From: Halomonas socia
Lineage (GTDB): Bacteria; Pseudomonadota; Gammaproteobacteria; Pseudomonadales; Halomonadaceae
Length of the DNA stretch: 64,000 bases
Direction: 5' to 3'
Assembly (NCBI RefSeq): GCF_010977575.1
Contig: NZ_CP048812.1
Span: 3,038,001 to 3,102,000 of the forward strand
Each line of letters starts with the position of its first letter. Position 1 is the stretch's first letter. The translations under genes were made by a program, and so were the position numbers. The notes beneath the pieces were generated by a model. It saw only the letters and a list, made by a program, of their open reading frames with translations. It was not told the origin of the DNA and did no database searches. Shown here piece by piece: positions 39,452 through 51,359 of this stretch.

Positions 39452-40741
39452 ATGGCAGGACAACCCAACGCTTCCAATATGGTAGTCGGGCTGGATATCG
39501 GAACATCCAAGGTCGTGGCGATCGTGGGGCAACCCACCGACGATGGCGGTATCGAAATTGCCGGCATTGGTTCGCATCCGTCGCGGGGCATGAAGAAGGG
39601 CGTGGTGATCAATATCGAATCCACGGTGCAGTCGATTCAGCGTGCCGTGGAAGAGGCCGAACTGATGGCCGGTTGCGATATTCATTCGGTCTATGTCGGC
39701 ATCGCCGGCAGCCATATCAGCTCGATGAATTCCGACGGCGTGGTGGCGATCAAGGAGCGCGAGGTCAGCACCTACGATATCGAGCGGGTGATCGATTCGG
39801 CGCGGGCGCGAGCCATCTCCGAAGGGCAGCGGGTGCTGCATGTGCTGCCCCAGGAGTTCTCCATCGACAAGCAGGGCGGCATCCGTGAGCCGCTGGGCAT
39901 GTCCGGGGTGCGCCTCGAGGCACAGGTACACTTGGTCACCGCGGCACTGAATGCGGTGCAGAATATCGAGAAGTGCGTGCGGCGCTGTGGCCTCGAGGTC
40001 GATGCGATCATCCTCGAGCAGCTGGCCTCGAGCCATGCGGTGTTGACCGAGGATGAACGCGAGCTGGGCGTGTGCATGGTCGACATCGGTGGCGGCACTA
40101 CCGACATCGCGGTGTTCACCGAAGGCGCCATCCGGCACACCGCGGTGATTCCCATCGCCGGCGACCAGGTTACCAATGACATTGCCATGGCGCTGCGCAC
40201 GCCGACCCAATACGCTGAAGACATCAAGGTCAAGTACGCCTGCGCGCTGACCCAACTGGCCTCCAGCGATGAGATGATCAAGGTGCCAAGCGTCGGTGAG
40301 CGCCCTGCGCGGGACCTGTCGCGCCAGGCCCTGGCCGAAGTGGTCGAGCCGCGCTATGAAGAGTTGTTCACGCTGGTGCGCGAGGAGCTGCGGCGCAGCG
40401 GCTACGAAGATCTGGTGGCGGCGGGGGTGGTACTCACCGGCGGCACCTCGCGGATGGAAGGTGTGGTCGAGCTGGCCGAGGAGATATTCCACATGCCGGT
40501 GCGCATCGCCAGTCCGCAGAACGTCCGCGGTCTGGCCGATGTGGTGCGCAATCCGATTTATTCCACCGGGGTCGGTTTGCTACATTACGGCATGCGTGAC
40601 GCCAGGCAGGGGCATGGCCTCCACGGCCACGGACGAGTACTATCGGCACAGCCGAAGAGGGAGGACGTCTCCCGGCGGGGACTCAAGGACGGTTTTCCGG
40701 CACTGGACAAGATCAAGGGCTGGTTCAAAGGAAATTTCTGA
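39452..40741 (+). CDS. ftsA: Cell division protein FtsA
   Basis: Actin-like ATPase that ties FtsZ filaments to the membrane. The 429-residue protein has the phosphate-1 loop VGLDIGTSKVVAIVG, the 1C subdomain with GVVINIESTVQSIQRAVEEA, the phosphate-2 loop VDIGGGTTDIAVF, the adenosine motif VLTGGTSRMEGV, and the C-terminal amphipathic membrane-targeting helix ending IKGWFKGNF. AGGAG lies at 39435. ftsZ follows after 33 bases. Confidence 0.97.
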   Translation: MAGQPNASNMVVGLDIGTSKVVAIVGQPTDDGGIEIAGIGSHPSRGMKKGVVINIESTVQSIQRAVEEAELMAGCDIHSVYVGIAGSHISSMNSDGVVAIKEREVSTYDIERVIDSARARAISEGQRVLHVLPQEFSIDKQGGIREPLGMSGVRLEAQVHLVTAALNAVQNIEKCVRRCGLEVDAIILEQLASSHAVLTEDERELGVCMVDIGGGTTDIAVFTEGAIRHTAVIPIAGDQVTNDIAMALRTPTQYAEDIKVKYACALTQLASSDEMIKVPSVGERPARDLSRQALAEVVEPRYEELFTLVREELRRSGYEDLVAAGVVLTGGTSRMEGVVELAEEIFHMPVRIASPQNVRGLADVVRNPIYSTGVGLLHYGMRDARQGHGLHGHGRVLSAQPKREDVSRRGLKDGFPALDKIKGWFKGNF

Positions 40742-40774
40742 TACGGGCCGCGAGCGGTCCAGGAGACGGGGCTT

Positions 40775-41944
40775 ATGTTCGAACTGGTAGATAACGCACC
40801 CTCAAGCAGCGCGGTCATCAAGGTGATCGGCGTTGGCGGCGGCGGCGGTAATGCCGTCAATCACATGGTCGAGAGCAACATCGAAGGCGTCGAGTTCATC
40901 TGCGCCAACACCGACGCCCAGGCGCTCAAGCGCGTGGCCGCCAAGACCGTGCTCCAGCTCGGCAGCGAGATCACCAAGGGGCTGGGAGCAGGTGCCAGTC
41001 CCGATGTTGGCCGCCAGGCAGCGATGGAGGATCGTGAGCGCATCGCCGAGTTGCTCGGCGGGGCCGACATGGTCTTCATCACCGCCGGCATGGGCGGTGG
41101 CACCGGCACCGGCGGTGCGCCGGTGGTCGCTCAGGTGGCCAAGGAGCTGGGTATCCTCACCGTGGCGGTGGTGACCCGGCCGTTCCCCTTCGAGGGGCCC
41201 AAGCGCATGCGTGCCGCCGAGGAGGGCATGAAAGAGCTCTCCGAGCACGTCGACTCGCTGATCACCATTCCCAATGAAAAGCTGCTCGCCGTGCTGGGCA
41301 AGAACGCCAGCCTGCTGACCGCCTTCAGCGCTGCCAACGACGTGCTGCTGGGGGCGGTGCAAGGCATCGCCGAGCTGATCACCAGCCCGGGCATCATCAA
41401 CGTCGACTTCGCCGATGTGCGTACCGTGATGTCCGAGATGGGCATGGCGATGATGGGTACCGGTGGCGCCACCGGCGAGAATCGCGCCCGCGAGGCCGCC
41501 GAGAAGGCCATCAAGAGCCCGCTGCTGGAAGACATCGATCTGCACGGCGCGCGCGGCATCCTGGTCAATATCACCGCCGGGCCGGACCTGTCGATCGGCG
41601 AGTTCAACGACGTGGGTGCCACCGTACAGGAGTTCGCCTCCCAGGACGCCACCATCGTCGTGGGTACCTCCATCGATATGGACATGACCGATGAGCTGCG
41701 CGTCACCGTGGTCGCGGCGGGCCTCGAAGGCCGCCAGCAGAAGGCCGCACCGCGCGAGAGCGTGGCGGCGCGCCCCGAGTCGACCGACTACCGCACCCTG
41801 CAGCAGCAGCCGGCGGTAATGCGTCAGCAGGCCGCCAAGTCCGAGCAGGAAGCGGCGGTCAAGGCGCGGGCCGAAAAGCGCAAGTCCCAGGAGCTCGACG
41901 ACTACCTGGACATCCCGGCGTTCCTGCGTCGCCAGGCCGATTGA
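40775..41944 (+). CDS. ftsZ: Cell division GTPase FtsZ
   Basis: Tubulin homologue that forms the division ring. The 389-residue protein has [15 protein letters not shown], the tubulin signature [10 protein letters not shown] (105-114), the T7 synergy loop near [11 protein letters not shown], a variable Gln/Ala-rich linker (about 325-365), and the conserved C-terminal peptide [15 protein letters not shown], which binds FtsA and ZipA. Last of the canonical dcw genes before lpxC. Confidence 0.99.
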   Translation: MFELVDNAPSSSAVIKVIGVGGGGGNAVNHMVESNIEGVEFICANTDAQALKRVAAKTVLQLGSEITKGLGAGASPDVGRQAAMEDRERIAELLGGADMVFITAGMGGGTGTGGAPVVAQVAKELGILTVAVVTRPFPFEGPKRMRAAEEGMKELSEHVDSLITIPNEKLLAVLGKNASLLTAFSAANDVLLGAVQGIAELITSPGIINVDFADVRTVMSEMGMAMMGTGGATGENRAREAAEKAIKSPLLEDIDLHGARGILVNITAGPDLSIGEFNDVGATVQEFASQDATIVVGTSIDMDMTDELRVTVVAAGLEGRQQKAAPRESVAARPESTDYRTLQQQPAVMRQQAAKSEQEAAVKARAEKRKSQELDDYLDIPAFLRRQAD

Positions 41945-41986
41945 GGCGTGCTATCGACGGCATAGATGGGGCCAGGGATGTTTTTT

Positions 41987-42015
41987 TTGTTGAAACGCTC
42001 GTTCGCTGTTATAGT
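41987..42015 (+). promoter_or_regulatory. Candidate promoter of lpxC
   Basis: TTGTTG (41987-41992), exactly 17 bases, then TATAGT (42010-42015), about 40 bases before the lpxC start and following a run of eight T residues. An own promoter for lpxC is usual in relatives. Confidence 0.6.
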
Positions 42016-42055
42016 GAACAGTGTTTGATAACTAATATCAGCCTGGCTACTGCCC

Positions 42056-42967
42056 ATGATTAGACAACGAACCCTCAAGAACACCATTCGTGCGACCGGC
42101 GTCGGCCTGCACTCTGGTGAAAAGGTTTACCTGACGCTGCGCCCGGCGCCGGCCAATACCGGCATCATCTTCGTGCGCACCGACCTCGAGCCCCAGGTGA
42201 TGATTCCGGCCCGCGCCGAGAACGTCACCGATACCACCATGTGCACGGCGCTGTCCCAGGATGGTGTCAAGGTGGCCACCGTCGAGCATCTGATGTCGGC
42301 CTTTGCCGGTCTCGGCATCGATAATGCCTTCGTCGACGTCAGCGCACCTGAAGTGCCGATCATGGACGGCAGTGCCGGCCCTTTCGTGTTCCTGATCCAG
42401 TCGGCGGGCATCGAGGAGCAGCAGGCAGCCAAGAAGTTCATTCGCATCAAGCGCGAGATCGTGGTGCGCGACGATGACAAGGAAGCGCGCTTCCTGCCGC
42501 ACAATGGCTTCAAGGTGGCCTTTGCCATTGATTTCGACCACCCCGTCAGCGAGCTGCGTGAACAGACCACCTCGGTGGACTTTTCGACCACGTCGTTCGT
42601 CAAGGAGGTGTCGCGGGCACGCACTTTCGGTTTCATGCGCGACCTGGAATTCCTGCGCTCCCACAATCTGGCGCTGGGCGGCAGCCTCGACAATGCCATC
42701 GTTGTCGACGACTACCGCATCGTCAATGAAGGCGGGCTGCGCTACGACGATGAGTTCGTCAAGCACAAGGTGCTCGACGCCATCGGCGATCTCTACCAGC
42801 TCGGCTACAGCCTGATCGGCGAGTTCCGCGGCATCAAGTCGGGGCACGCGCTGAACAACCAGCTGTGCCGCGAGATGCTGGCAAACCCCGACTCGTTCGA
42901 AATCGTCACCTTCGAGGATGCGGCGCAGCGCGCGCCGATCTCCTACGCTGCGCCGGCGATGGCGTAA
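42056..42967 (+). CDS. lpxC: UDP-3-O-acyl-N-acetylglucosamine deacetylase LpxC
   Basis: Zinc amidase for the first committed step of lipid A synthesis. The 303-residue protein has [18 protein letters not shown], the zinc-site His in [15 protein letters not shown], the [14 protein letters not shown] stretch, and [14 protein letters not shown] with further metal ligands. Length matches relatives. It is followed by an inverted-repeat-rich gap and the convergent dciA-like gene. Level is controlled by FtsH proteolysis in E. coli; the C-terminal degron here is not recognisable to me. Confidence 0.97.
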   Translation: MIRQRTLKNTIRATGVGLHSGEKVYLTLRPAPANTGIIFVRTDLEPQVMIPARAENVTDTTMCTALSQDGVKVATVEHLMSAFAGLGIDNAFVDVSAPEVPIMDGSAGPFVFLIQSAGIEEQQAAKKFIRIKREIVVRDDDKEARFLPHNGFKVAFAIDFDHPVSELREQTTSVDFSTTSFVKEVSRARTFGFMRDLEFLRSHNLALGGSLDNAIVVDDYRIVNEGGLRYDDEFVKHKVLDAIGDLYQLGYSLIGEFRGIKSGHALNNQLCREMLANPDSFEIVTFEDAAQRAPISYAAPAMA

Positions 42968-42970
42968 GCG

Positions 42971-43057
42971 CTGCCGCCGGCACGCGCCGGTGGCAGGGTT
43001 GATCCGCTGGGTACCAGGGCTGATGGATGCGCCGCTTCTACACGGAGGCGGCGCTTT
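42971..43057 (+). terminator. Two hairpins after lpxC
   Basis: CTGCC-CCGGC pairs with GCCGG-GGCAG at 42971-42996, and GCGCCGC pairs with GCGGCGC at 43029-43054, the latter followed by TTT. They lie between convergent genes and probably end lpxC transcription. Confidence 0.5.
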
Positions 43058-43082
43058 ACGTATGGGGTGTTGGCGTCGGGGG

Positions 43083-43550
43083 TTAGTGCGAATTGCCGCG
43101 TTCGGCGTGGCCGGCGAGTCGTTCCAGGGCGCGCTTGAGGCGCGGATCATCGGTATCGGCGGCACAGCTCGACAATTCGTCGGCGGCGCTGGCCGAGAGC
43201 GCGCGGGCCTGGCGCGGCGGTGCCTTGGGCGGCCGTACCGGCCGCACCTTGAGGGTGAAGCCGAGCACTGCCTCGAACTCGCGATGCTGATGCAGCAGTG
43301 CCAGCAGGCGCGGCTGCTCGTAGCGCAGCCAGGTTAGCCATACTGCGCGGTCGGTGATCAGGGTCAGCTTGCCGTCGCGATAGCCACCGACGAAGACGTG
43401 CTCGGCCACCTCGTCGGGCAGCTGCCCGCGCAGTAGTTCCTGGGCGCGTCCGATCAACTGCGCCATGCGCATCAGTCCGCCGAGTTCGCCCTTGCCGCCG
43501 AGTAGCCGGGCCACGGGCTGGGCGCGGAAACGCTTAACCTTTATACTCAT
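43083..43550 (-). CDS. DUF721 protein, DciA-like
   Basis: DciA-family protein; DciA loads the replicative helicase DnaB where DnaC is absent. The 155-residue protein has the DUF721 domain (about 15-105): LMRMAQLIGRAQELLRGQLP, then GGYRDGKLTLITDRAVWLTW and LRYEQPRLLALL. The C-terminal third is basic then Ser/Ala-rich. ATG 43550 is preferred to a longer frame up to 43640, which begins with Cys- and Arg-rich sequence unlike the family. The position between lpxC and secA is the one seen in pseudomonads. Confidence 0.88.
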   Translation of the reverse strand: MSIKVKRFRAQPVARLLGGKGELGGLMRMAQLIGRAQELLRGQLPDEVAEHVFVGGYRDGKLTLITDRAVWLTWLRYEQPRLLALLHQHREFEAVLGFTLKVRPVRPPKAPPRQARALSASAADELSSCAADTDDPRLKRALERLAGHAERGNSH

Positions 43551-43615
43551 GGGCTTGCACTTAGGACGCCAATCGATAACGGGCAATCTAGCATGCCAGA
43601 GAGTACATCGACAGC

Positions 43616-44086
43616 ATGAGTCACGCCGAGCCTGCCTCACGCGAGGCGCTGCCGCCGGATGGCGGCCGTGACGTAACCAGCGGTTCGCGACGCCGGCTGC
43701 GCGGCCGCTGGTGGCTGGCCGGTCTGCTGGTTGGTTGCCTGCTGCCCGCGGGGCTGGCCCAGGGGGATGTGCGCCTGGTCAGTCGTGTGGTGCAGATCTG
43801 CTGGCTGGTGCCGAATAGCATTCGCGCCGAGAGCCAGCGCCAGGCACGCCGACGGCGCTGGCTGCCGCTGGTGCGTCGTCGTCCCCGGGTGCTGCGTCGA
43901 ACCTTGCGGCCCAGTGCTATTACGCCAGTGCTGCGCCGGGTTGCCGGCGTCGATGTACTGTCACGCCGAGGTCCCCCTGCCGTGTTCGCTCCCCCGCTTG
44001 ACGCCGCCCTCGAAGGGCACCAGCGGCGACCGCGTAATGGCGGTCGATGCGCCGCGTATCGATTACACGCTACGAGTGAACACGCA

Positions 44087-44093
<7 letters not shown>
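43616..44093 (+). CDS. Possible small exported protein upstream of secA (unrecognised; reading frame uncertain)
   Basis: I do not recognise this product. From ATG 43616 the frame encodes an N-terminal signal-like segment ([20 protein letters not shown], then AGLAQG) and an Arg-rich region (residues about 70-110). No stop occurs before secA, which is in the same frame. From about 43930 onwards the codon pattern is better in the +1 frame (about 80% G or C at third positions against 55%). That frame ends VNTQC at a stop overlapping the secA ATG. A real gene would then need a frameshift or carry an indel. Its position is that of secM in E. coli. Confidence 0.35.
44034..44066 (+). promoter_or_regulatory. 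Hairpin just upstream of the secA start
   Basis: GTAAT (44034-44038) and CGATGC (44045-44050) pair with the continuous arm GTATCGATTAC (44056-44066), leaving a 6-base bulge and a GCCGC loop. It ends 20 bases before the secA ATG and could affect access to the weak ribosome site GAGTG. Confidence 0.4.
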
Positions 44094-46818
<2,725 letters not shown>

Positions 46819-46835
46819 TACGAGGAGAGAAGCAC

Positions 46836-48044
46836 ATGGCGGTAGGCAAGGGCACGTTTCCGGCGCTGCCGGCAATCGACGGGGTGCGGCTGGGCACCGC
46901 CATGGCCGGGATCAACAAGCCCGGGCGTCGCGACCTGGTGGTGATCGAGATCGCCCCCGGCGCCACGGTGGCGGGCACCTTTACGCGCAATGCCTTCTGC
47001 GCGGCGCCGGTGCACGTCGCCAAGCGCCACCTGGCACTGGAGACCCCGCGCTACCTGCTGGTCAACACCGGCAATGCCAATGCTGGCACCGGTGAGCTGG
47101 GCATGCGCGACGCCGAGGCCAGCTGCGCCGAACTGGGGCGCCTGGCCGAGGTGGCCGGCACCGCCGTACTGCCGTTCTCCACCGGGGTGATCGGCGAGCC
47201 GCTGCCCATGCAGCGGCTACTGGCAGGCCTGCCCGCGGCGCTCGACAGCCTCGCCGCCGACGGCTGGGCCGCCGCTGCCGAGGGCATCCTGACCACCGAT
47301 ACCCGCCCCAAGGGTGCTACGGCCAGCGTCGAGATTGGCGGCGAGACGGTGACCATCAGCGGCATCAGCAAGGGCTCGGGGATGATTCGGCCTAACATGG
47401 CGACCATGCTCGGCTTCGTCGCCACCGATGCCAGCATCGCCCAGGCCGACCTGGAGAGCTGGCTGCGCGAGGGGGTGGCGCGCTCGTTCAACTGCATCAC
47501 CGTGGACAGCGACACCTCCACCAACGACGCCTGCATGCTGATCGCCACCGGCCGCGGCCCGGCGGTAAGCGTCGAGGATGACGTGGCGCGTTTCCGCGCG
47601 GTGCTCGACGGCGTGTTGGTCGAGCTGGCCCAGGCGATCATCCGCGATGGCGAGGGGGCGACCAAGTTCGTGACCCTCGAGGTGAGCCAGGCGCGTTCGC
47701 GCCAGGAGGCGCTCGACGTGGCCTTCACCGTGGCGCATTCGCCGCTGGTCAAGACTGCGCTCTATGCCTCGGATGCCAACTGGGGGCGGATTCTGGCGGC
47801 GGTGGGGCGCGCCCCGGTGGCCGACTTCGACGTCGACCGGGTGGTCATCGACCTGGGTGAGGTGCGCCTGGTCGAACACGGCGGACGCGCCGCCAGCTAC
47901 ACCGAGGAAGCCGGCAGTGCGGTGATGGCCGGCGAGGAGATCGCCATTCGCATCCGGCTGGGGCGCGGCGAGGCCGATGCCACGGTGTGGACCTCGGATC
48001 TGTCCCATGAATATGTATCGATCAACGCCGACTACCGCAGTTGA
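46836..48044 (+). CDS. argJ: Bifunctional ornithine acetyltransferase / N-acetylglutamate synthase ArgJ
   Basis: Recycles the acetyl group in arginine synthesis. The 402-residue precursor cleaves itself between Ala189 and Thr190 in the motif RPNMATMLGF, giving two chains. Other conserved parts are GTFTRNAFCAAPV, LLVNTGNANAGTG, TDTRPKGA and the C-terminal WTSDLSHEYVSINADYRS. ATG 46836 has GAGGAGA at 46822. It lies 17 bases after secA. Whether it also keeps synthase activity cannot be told from sequence. Confidence 0.96.
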   Translation: MAVGKGTFPALPAIDGVRLGTAMAGINKPGRRDLVVIEIAPGATVAGTFTRNAFCAAPVHVAKRHLALETPRYLLVNTGNANAGTGELGMRDAEASCAELGRLAEVAGTAVLPFSTGVIGEPLPMQRLLAGLPAALDSLAADGWAAAAEGILTTDTRPKGATASVEIGGETVTISGISKGSGMIRPNMATMLGFVATDASIAQADLESWLREGVARSFNCITVDSDTSTNDACMLIATGRGPAVSVEDDVARFRAVLDGVLVELAQAIIRDGEGATKFVTLEVSQARSRQEALDVAFTVAHSPLVKTALYASDANWGRILAAVGRAPVADFDVDRVVIDLGEVRLVEHGGRAASYTEEAGSAVMAGEEIAIRIRLGRGEADATVWTSDLSHEYVSINADYRS

Positions 48045-48102
48045 GCGTGGTTAACGCTGAGAGAAGTGCGGGTGCGCCCGTGAAGACAAGGGTACGAGGA
48101 TA

Positions 48103-49050
48103 ATGGTCAAGAGACGGGTACATGTGGCGGCAGCCGCCATCGTCAGCGGCGATCGACAAGAAGTGCTGATCGCGCGGCGTCCCTCCAACGTCGATCAGGG
48201 CGGGCTATGGGAGTTTCCAGGCGGCAAGCTGGCGCCCTACGAAACCGGCTTCGAGGCGCTGCGCCGCGAACTGCATGAAGAGCTGGGGGTCGAGATCCAG
48301 CGCGCCCAACCACTGATCCGCGTGCATCATGAGTACCCGGACAAGCATATCCTGCTCGACGTGTGGCAGGTCCATGAGTTTGCCGGTGAGCCGTTTGGCC
48401 GCGAGGGCCAGGCGGTGCGCTGGGTGCCCATGGAAGAGCTGGTCAACTATCCATTCCCGGCGGCCAACCTGCCGATTCTGCGTGCGGTCATGCTGCCCAC
48501 CGAGTATTTGATCAGCGCCGAGGAGGAGGCCGACGCCGACTTCCTGGCCAAGCTGGAGCGGGCGCTGCGCGAAGACGGCATTCGCCTGGTGCAGCTGCGC
48601 GCCAAGTTGCTAGCGCGAGAGGCCTATGTGGTGCGCGCCGAGCAGGCGCTGGCGCTGTGCCGCGAGCACGGCGCGCGGTTGCTGCTCAATGGCGAGCCGA
48701 GCCTGCTCGACGAGGTCGACGCCGACGGCATCCATCTCACCAGCGAACGATTGATGAGCCTCGAGCGGCGGCCCATCGCCGAGGGCAAGTGGCTGGCCGC
48801 CTCGACCCACGACCGGGCCCAGCTGGAGCAGGCGGCGCGGATCGGCTGCGACTTCGTCACCCTTTCGCCGCTGCGTACCACGCCTACCCACCCGGATGCG
48901 GCACCACTGGGCTGGCACGACTTCCAGCAGTTGGTGGAGACCGCCGGCACGCCGGTGTTTGCGCTGGGCGGCATGACCCGCTTCGACGCCGACCACGCCC
49001 GGGCGGTGGGCGCCCAGGGCATCGCCTCGATTCGCGATTTCTGGAAATAG
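48103..49050 (+). CDS. Nudix hydrolase fused to a ThiE-like domain (MutT family)
   Basis: The 315-residue protein has an N-terminal MutT-type Nudix domain (about 1-130) with the full Nudix box at 41-63 (GKLAPYETGFEALRRELHEE then LGV) and a C-terminal TIM-barrel domain resembling thiamine-phosphate synthase ThiE (about 140-315, with RLVQLRAKLLAREAYVV, LTSERLMSL, FVTLSPLRTTPTHPD and VFALGGM). The Nudix half probably clears 8-oxo-dGTP. The ThiE-like half is a known fusion whose function is unclear. It follows argJ by 58 bases. Confidence 0.92.
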   Translation: MVKRRVHVAAAAIVSGDRQEVLIARRPSNVDQGGLWEFPGGKLAPYETGFEALRRELHEELGVEIQRAQPLIRVHHEYPDKHILLDVWQVHEFAGEPFGREGQAVRWVPMEELVNYPFPAANLPILRAVMLPTEYLISAEEEADADFLAKLERALREDGIRLVQLRAKLLAREAYVVRAEQALALCREHGARLLLNGEPSLLDEVDADGIHLTSERLMSLERRPIAEGKWLAASTHDRAQLEQAARIGCDFVTLSPLRTTPTHPDAAPLGWHDFQQLVETAGTPVFALGGMTRFDADHARAVGAQGIASIRDFWK

Positions 49051-49139
49051 ACCATAAGTTTGAAGCTGGAAGAGCGGCGCTTCGCGCTTGGAAGCTAGAA
49101 GAGAACCCTTGACTCGAGCGTTGCTGGGCACACCTTGCT

Positions 49140-49209
49140 TTCCAGCTTCCAGCTTCCAGCTTCCAGCTTCCAGCTTCCAGCTTCCAGCTTCCAGCTTCCA
49201 GCTTCCAGC
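49140..49209. repeat. Tandem heptamer array, ten copies of TTCCAGC
   Basis: Ten perfect head-to-tail copies of the 7-base unit TTCCAGC. The array lies between the convergent mutT-thiE and aguB genes and ends 2 bases before the aguB stop. GAAGCTGGAAG at 49062-49072 is the reverse complement of part of the array, so the mRNA could fold back. No protein is supported from it; reading the minus strand gives a repeat SWKLEAG. Confidence 0.95.
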
Positions 49210-49211
49210 TG

Positions 49212-50108
49212 TCAATCCCGATAACGCCGGGTGAGGTCGCCGTAGGCGTCGATGCGGCGATCGCGCAGGTAGGGCCACATGCGCCGGGTTTCTTCTCCGC
49301 GGGCCATGTCGAGCTCGACCAGCAGCAGCTCGCTCTCCTTGCCGGCGTGGGCCAGCAGTTCGCCCTGGGGGCCGCACACGAAGCTGCCGCCCCAGAAGTC
49401 GATGCCCGGGCTCACCTCGCTGTGGTCTGGCTCGTGACCGACGCGGTTGGCAACCAGCACCGGCAGGCCGTTGGCCACCCCGTGGCTGCGCTGGATCAGC
49501 GTCCAGGCGTCCTTCTGGCGGCGCTTCTCGGCATCGTCGTCCGGCGGGTGCCAGCCGATCGCGGTAGGGTAGAGCAGCAGCTCGGCGCCGGCCAGCGCCA
49601 TCAGGCGTGCGGCCTCCGGATACCACTGGTCCCAGCACACCAGCAGACCCAGGCGCCCCAGCGAGGTGTCGATGGGCTGAAAGCCCTGCGCGGCGTCGGC
49701 GTCGCCGGGGGTGAAGTAGAACTTCTCATAGAAGCCCGGATCGTCGGGGACATGCATCTTGCGGTAGTGGCCGATGCGGCCCTGCTGGCGGTCGTAGACC
49801 ACCGCGGTGTTGTGGTAGAGGCCGGCGGCGCGGCGTTCGAACAGCGAGCCGACCAGCACGATGTCGAGCTCGGCGGCCAGCGCCGCCAGGCGCTGGCCGG
49901 TGGGGCCGTCCAGCGGCTCGGCGAGATCGAACAGCGCCGGGTCCTCGTACTGGCAGAAGTAGTGGGTGGCGTGCAGCTCCTGGAGCATCACCAGCTGGGC
50001 GCCCTGAGCCGCCAGGTCGCGCACGCCGCGCTCACTCTCGGCGAGGCTCCTGGCCTTGTCCGGCCAGGCCGCCTGCTGGACCAGGCCAACCGTCAGAGTA
50101 TGCTTCAT
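49212..50108 (-). CDS. aguB: N-carbamoylputrescine amidase AguB
   Basis: Nitrilase-superfamily enzyme that hydrolyses N-carbamoylputrescine to putrescine, CO2 and ammonia. The 298-residue protein has the Glu-Lys-Cys triad: E44 (QELHATHYFCQ), K117 (YRKMHVPDD) and C158 (LLVCWDQWYPE). The sequence around YEKFYFTPGD and the partner gene aguA make the substrate call secure. ATG 50108 overlaps the aguA stop (ATGA), so the pair is coupled. Confidence 0.95.
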   Translation of the reverse strand: MKHTLTVGLVQQAAWPDKARSLAESERGVRDLAAQGAQLVMLQELHATHYFCQYEDPALFDLAEPLDGPTGQRLAALAAELDIVLVGSLFERRAAGLYHNTAVVYDRQQGRIGHYRKMHVPDDPGFYEKFYFTPGDADAAQGFQPIDTSLGRLGLLVCWDQWYPEAARLMALAGAELLLYPTAIGWHPPDDDAEKRRQKDAWTLIQRSHGVANGLPVLVANRVGHEPDHSEVSPGIDFWGGSFVCGPQGELLAHAGKESELLLVELDMARGEETRRMWPYLRDRRIDAYGDLTRRYRD

Positions 50109-51169
50109 GAGGTTCCCTCCGCTGAGTGGGATGCGCCTGCCAGGCTGCCGCGGGGCAGCTGCATGGTCAGGCAGTGCAGACTGCCATGTTGGCGAATCAC
50201 CTGGCGACAGTCGATGGGGATGATATCGCGCCCGGGAAAGGCCCTGGCGAGCGTGGTCAGCGCCCGGGCGTCGGCGGCGTCGGCGTAGGTAGGCACCAAT
50301 ACGGCGCCGTTGATGATCAGGAAATTGGCGTAGGTGGCCGGCAGCCGATGGCCGTCGTCGGGGTCGAAGCAGGGCCGCGGCCAGGGCAGGGGCACCAGCC
50401 GGTAGGGCGAGCCGTCGGCCTGGCGCAGCGCCTCGAGCTCGGCGCGCATGGCGGCGAGTGCCGGGTAGTGGGCGTCGCGCTCGTCGTCGCAGTGGACATA
50501 GGCGATGGTCTGCGGATCGCAGAAGCGCGCCAGGGTATCGATATGGCTGTCGGTGTCGTCGCCCTCGAGATGGCCGTGTGCCAGCCACAGCACGCGGGTC
50601 GCCCCGAGCGCTGCGGCCAGCTCGGCTTCCACGCCGCGGCGATCGAGGTGCGGGTTGCGATTGGGGTTGAGCAGGCAGGCCTCGGTGGTCAGCAGGGTGC
50701 CCTGGCCGTCGCTGTCGATGGCGCCCCCCTCGAGCACCAGGGCGCGGGTGTCGAGGGGGGCGGCGAATACGCCCTGTTCGGCCAGCCGCTGGCTTAGCCG
50801 GTTGTCGCGCTCGGCGGCGAACTTGCCGCCCCAGCCGGTGAAGGTGAAGTCGCGCAACACCACTTGGCCGTCCTGCTCGACGCCGATCGGGCCGTGGTCG
50901 CGGGCCCAGGTATCGTCGCCGGCTGCGACCACCAGTCGCAGCCGCTCGTCGGACACGCCGAGGCGTGCGAAGCTTTGTGCCAGCCGCTGGCGGGTGGCCG
51001 CGTCACTTACTGCGATCAGCACCGCCTGGTAGCGAGCAATGGCCACCACCATGGCTTCCAGGGTCGCTTCGATGCATGACAGGGTCGGCGCCCAGTCGCC
51101 TTCGGCGTGGGGCCAGGTCAACTGGACGGCATCCTGGGGGTGCCATTCGGGGAACAGACGTAACGCCAT
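50105..51169 (-). CDS. aguA: Agmatine deiminase AguA
   Basis: Peptidyl-arginine-deiminase-fold enzyme that turns agmatine into N-carbamoylputrescine and ammonia. The 354-residue protein has WARDHGPIGV, WGGKFAAERDNRL, LEGGAIDSDGQGTLLTTE, HGHLEGDDTDSHIDTLARF and the catalytic Cys at 333 in GSLHCLTMQLPRG. With AguB it forms an agmatine-to-putrescine route. A source of agmatine (arginine decarboxylase) is not in the window. Confidence 0.96.
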   Translation of the reverse strand: MALRLFPEWHPQDAVQLTWPHAEGDWAPTLSCIEATLEAMVVAIARYQAVLIAVSDAATRQRLAQSFARLGVSDERLRLVVAAGDDTWARDHGPIGVEQDGQVVLRDFTFTGWGGKFAAERDNRLSQRLAEQGVFAAPLDTRALVLEGGAIDSDGQGTLLTTEACLLNPNRNPHLDRRGVEAELAAALGATRVLWLAHGHLEGDDTDSHIDTLARFCDPQTIAYVHCDDERDAHYPALAAMRAELEALRQADGSPYRLVPLPWPRPCFDPDDGHRLPATYANFLIINGAVLVPTYADAADARALTTLARAFPGRDIIPIDCRQVIRQHGSLHCLTMQLPRGSLAGASHSAEGTS

Positions 51170-51359
51170 GCGGTCTTCTCACGCTGGATGGATCGTGGCC
51201 GGCGAGGCCGGGGCCAAAGCGCGCAATGTAGGGCGCTGTCGGTGTGGATGCAAGCCTGTCATGCTGTGGCGCTGGTGGCCCGGATGCCGCCACGGACAAC
51301 GATGCACCTGAGGCGAAAAAGCCGTACCATGTGCGCCTTCTGACAAGGAACCGATCGCG

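Noticed and set aside
43616-44086. N-terminal extension of SecA by 157 residues
   Set aside because: The frame is open into secA, but the SecA family begins at MLNSMLRKM-like sequence and the codon pattern changes before the junction.
49140-49209. CRISPR array
   Set aside because: The unit is 7 bases with no spacers; no cas genes are near.
48610-49638. Minus-strand frame with SWKLEAG repeats
   Set aside because: It spans the heptamer array and runs antisense to the ThiE-like domain. The repeat peptide is only a product of the 7-base tandem.
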